Source: Gossypium raimondii
Lineage: Eukaryota; Streptophyta; Magnoliopsida; Malvales; Malvaceae
Direction of reading: 5' to 3'
DNA: 64,000 nucleotides
Assembly: GCF_025698545.1 (NCBI RefSeq)
Contig: NC_068567.1
Span: 2,914,001 to 2,978,000, forward strand
Below are positions 62,575 to 64,000 of this stretch, in pieces. The translations under genes were made by a program, and so were the position numbers. Numbering within the stretch: position 1 is the stretch's first letter; every line of letters starts with the position of its first letter. Below the pieces are notes generated by a model. It was not told the DNA's origin, made no database searches, and saw only the letters and a program-made list of their open reading frames with translations.

Positions 62575-64000
62575 TGTAACAGGTCAATTTTGACCTAGGC
62601 CTAAAGACCCAAAACAAATGAAAATAACCCAAAAATTACAGCCCAAAGCCCAGTAAATTAAAATTTGTTTCAGCAAAAAAACCTAGCCCTAGCCGCATGC
62701 ACACCTCTGCCAGGTGCGCCGCTCCAGCTCCTCACACGCCGCCGCCGCCCAAGGCTCGCCTACCACCGGTCGTCCACGCGTCTGACACCTGCGAAAATTA
62801 AATATAATGGCAAAAAGGAAGCACACGAGCAATAATAATAGTTAACAGATAATAAAGAAGAAGAAATCATTTTGATTCGGCTATAAAAGCCCGAATCTCA
62901 CCGTTGTTTTTTTTTACGAACACACATCAGTGAATCAAGAAATACAGAACTGAGATTCTAAAAGGTTGATAGAAATCTGATTATTTTCTTTAGTTTTTTC
63001 TGATTTCCGTTTCTTATCATCTATCATTTATTTATTTCATTTATTTATCTACGCATTTTTTACGAAATTTTTACAAAGAAAACGTGAAAATAAAAAGGGA
63101 AGAGGGGACTTACCGAGGAAGCGCCGGGATCCGGCTCACGGAGGGTTCTCCTCCTTTGCGACCGCCGGATCTAGAGGGTGCTGAGAATCTTCCTCTTTTC
63201 TTTTTTAAGGTTGAAGGGTTCAGCCCTCGGGGTATTCTAAGGCCGAGGTCTTTGACCTCTTTTTCTCCGTCGTCGGCCACCGGTCTTCATGGCTGCGGCG
63301 GCGGTGCACTGGAGGCTAAGAAACCCAAGGGTCGGTGTTTGAAAAAAAGGGAATGATTTTGAAACTAAAAAAGGAAAAAGAAAACAGAGGCAAGAATGAG
63401 AATTTTTCTTAAATGCACCAAATAAAAAGGCGCCATTTGAGGGGAAGACCTGCGCATTCTTACCCTAATGGGTAATTTGCGCGTTTGGTCCCTCCATTCG
63501 TCGCTGAGATGCAATCTGACCATTTTTTTTCTTTCGATTTGGCCCGCGAGTTTTGTCTCCGCTTCAAGCAGGTCCTCTGACTATGCGCGATCACTTGCCT
63601 TGAAATGCCGCGTCTAAGGGGTTTAGGATATTTTCTTCTTCGCTCCCTGATACTTTCAGCGCGTGGCGAATTGGTCCCTTTTTCCTCTTTGTTTTTTTAT
63701 ATTTATCCCTTTGTTTTATTATGATTTCAATTGCACCCTTGATCCTTTTAACACTATTTTTATATATTTTTAAACTGTCTTTTTTATTATTTAAGACTTT
63801 CTTTTATATATTTTATTTTAAACTATTTTAGATTAACTAGTATTTATCTCAAGTTTTTATTTTATTTATTTATTTATTTGGTTTAAATTTATATGTCATC
63901 ATCTTATATATTATTATATTAAAATATTTTAATATTCATAATTTCAAATTGTTGATACATTTTATAATATATATTTACGTACATACTTTTCATTTATTAT
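62575..64000 (+). mobile_element. TAT-like LTR element in intron 1 of P450-10 (runs off the end)
   Basis: Starts tgtaacaggtcaattttgac and shows the same composition as 54510-57200: gccca-rich start, GC-rich block at 62680-62790, a TATA-like ctataaaag at about 62881, a tttggtccct-rich middle and an AT-rich tail. Only the left part is visible; the length and whether it is solo or full are unknown. The open frame at 63084-63356 is not a gene. Confidence 0.55.

Larger units (their letters stand above)
45247..64000 (+). repeat. Tandem duplication unit B (partial)
   Basis: Starts inside the LTR copy at tattatctagaag and follows unit A to P450-10 intron 1 and beyond. Differences from unit A include extra sequence at about 49012-49450, about 50030-50170 and 53534-57708, a loss corresponding to 20703-21689, and an LTR element from 62575. 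The right end is outside the window. Confidence 0.85.

Noticed and set aside
63084-63356. 90-codon open frame near the right edge
   Set aside because: Same setting as above: inside an LTR, with no recognised domain.

Overview
The window is plant nuclear DNA: AT-rich, intron-containing genes with GT-AG junctions, and many LTR retrotransposon, LINE and MITE remains. The only host genes I can support are a tandem cluster of one cytochrome P450 family. The residues (ER anchor, GIKGPP hinge, AGQET I-helix, ETLR, PERF, FGLGPRSCVG haem loop, 512-516 aa) fit the plant CYP72 clan, most likely CYP749A. The proteins and the repeat types resemble Malvaceae, probably cotton (Gossypium). The species and subfamily are inferred from memory, not from a search.

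All ten loci are on the + strand and share one architecture: five exons of about 262-274, 224, 233, 379 and 441 bp, with intron phases 1, 0, 2 and 0. In order they are: P450-1 (2092-4611, pseudogene with a solo LTR in exon 5); P450-2 (5757-7835); P450-3 (10855-12783); P450-4 (15800-18363, solo LTR in intron 3); P450-5 (22362-24577, lost acceptor before exon 5); P450-6 (29517-32097, I-helix Glu to Gly); P450-7 (41332-43357); P450-8 (45807-46784, exons 4-5 only); P450-9 (50422-52630); P450-10 (exon 1 at 61749-62022, with a large LTR element starting in intron 1 and running off the window). A short exon-1 relic lies on the minus strand at 33848-33898.

The right half is a direct copy of the middle. 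Sequence from about 16830 onward recurs from about 45247 onward, a tandem duplication with a period of about 28.4 kb. The left break lies inside the LTR in intron 3 of P450-4, so the second unit opens with the beheaded gene P450-8. P450-9 copies P450-5 and P450-10 copies P450-6. The units differ by several indels, the largest about 4.2 kb, and P450-5/P450-9 show an abrupt change in divergence at exon 5 that looks like gene conversion.

Intergenic space is mostly transposon remains: a solo-LTR family with 5-bp target duplications (three insertions), an L1-type LINE with endonuclease motifs and another LINE ORF1 (DUF4283-like), Copia gag and pol relics, Gypsy-type LTRs rich in short cacggccgtgtg palindromes, TAT-like LTRs, and several terminal-inverted-repeat MITEs. 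The P450s are expected to be ER-anchored monooxygenases working with NADPH-cytochrome P450 reductase; no other pathway gene is visible, so the cluster reads as a rapidly duplicating specialised-metabolism or xenobiotic-type P450 array.
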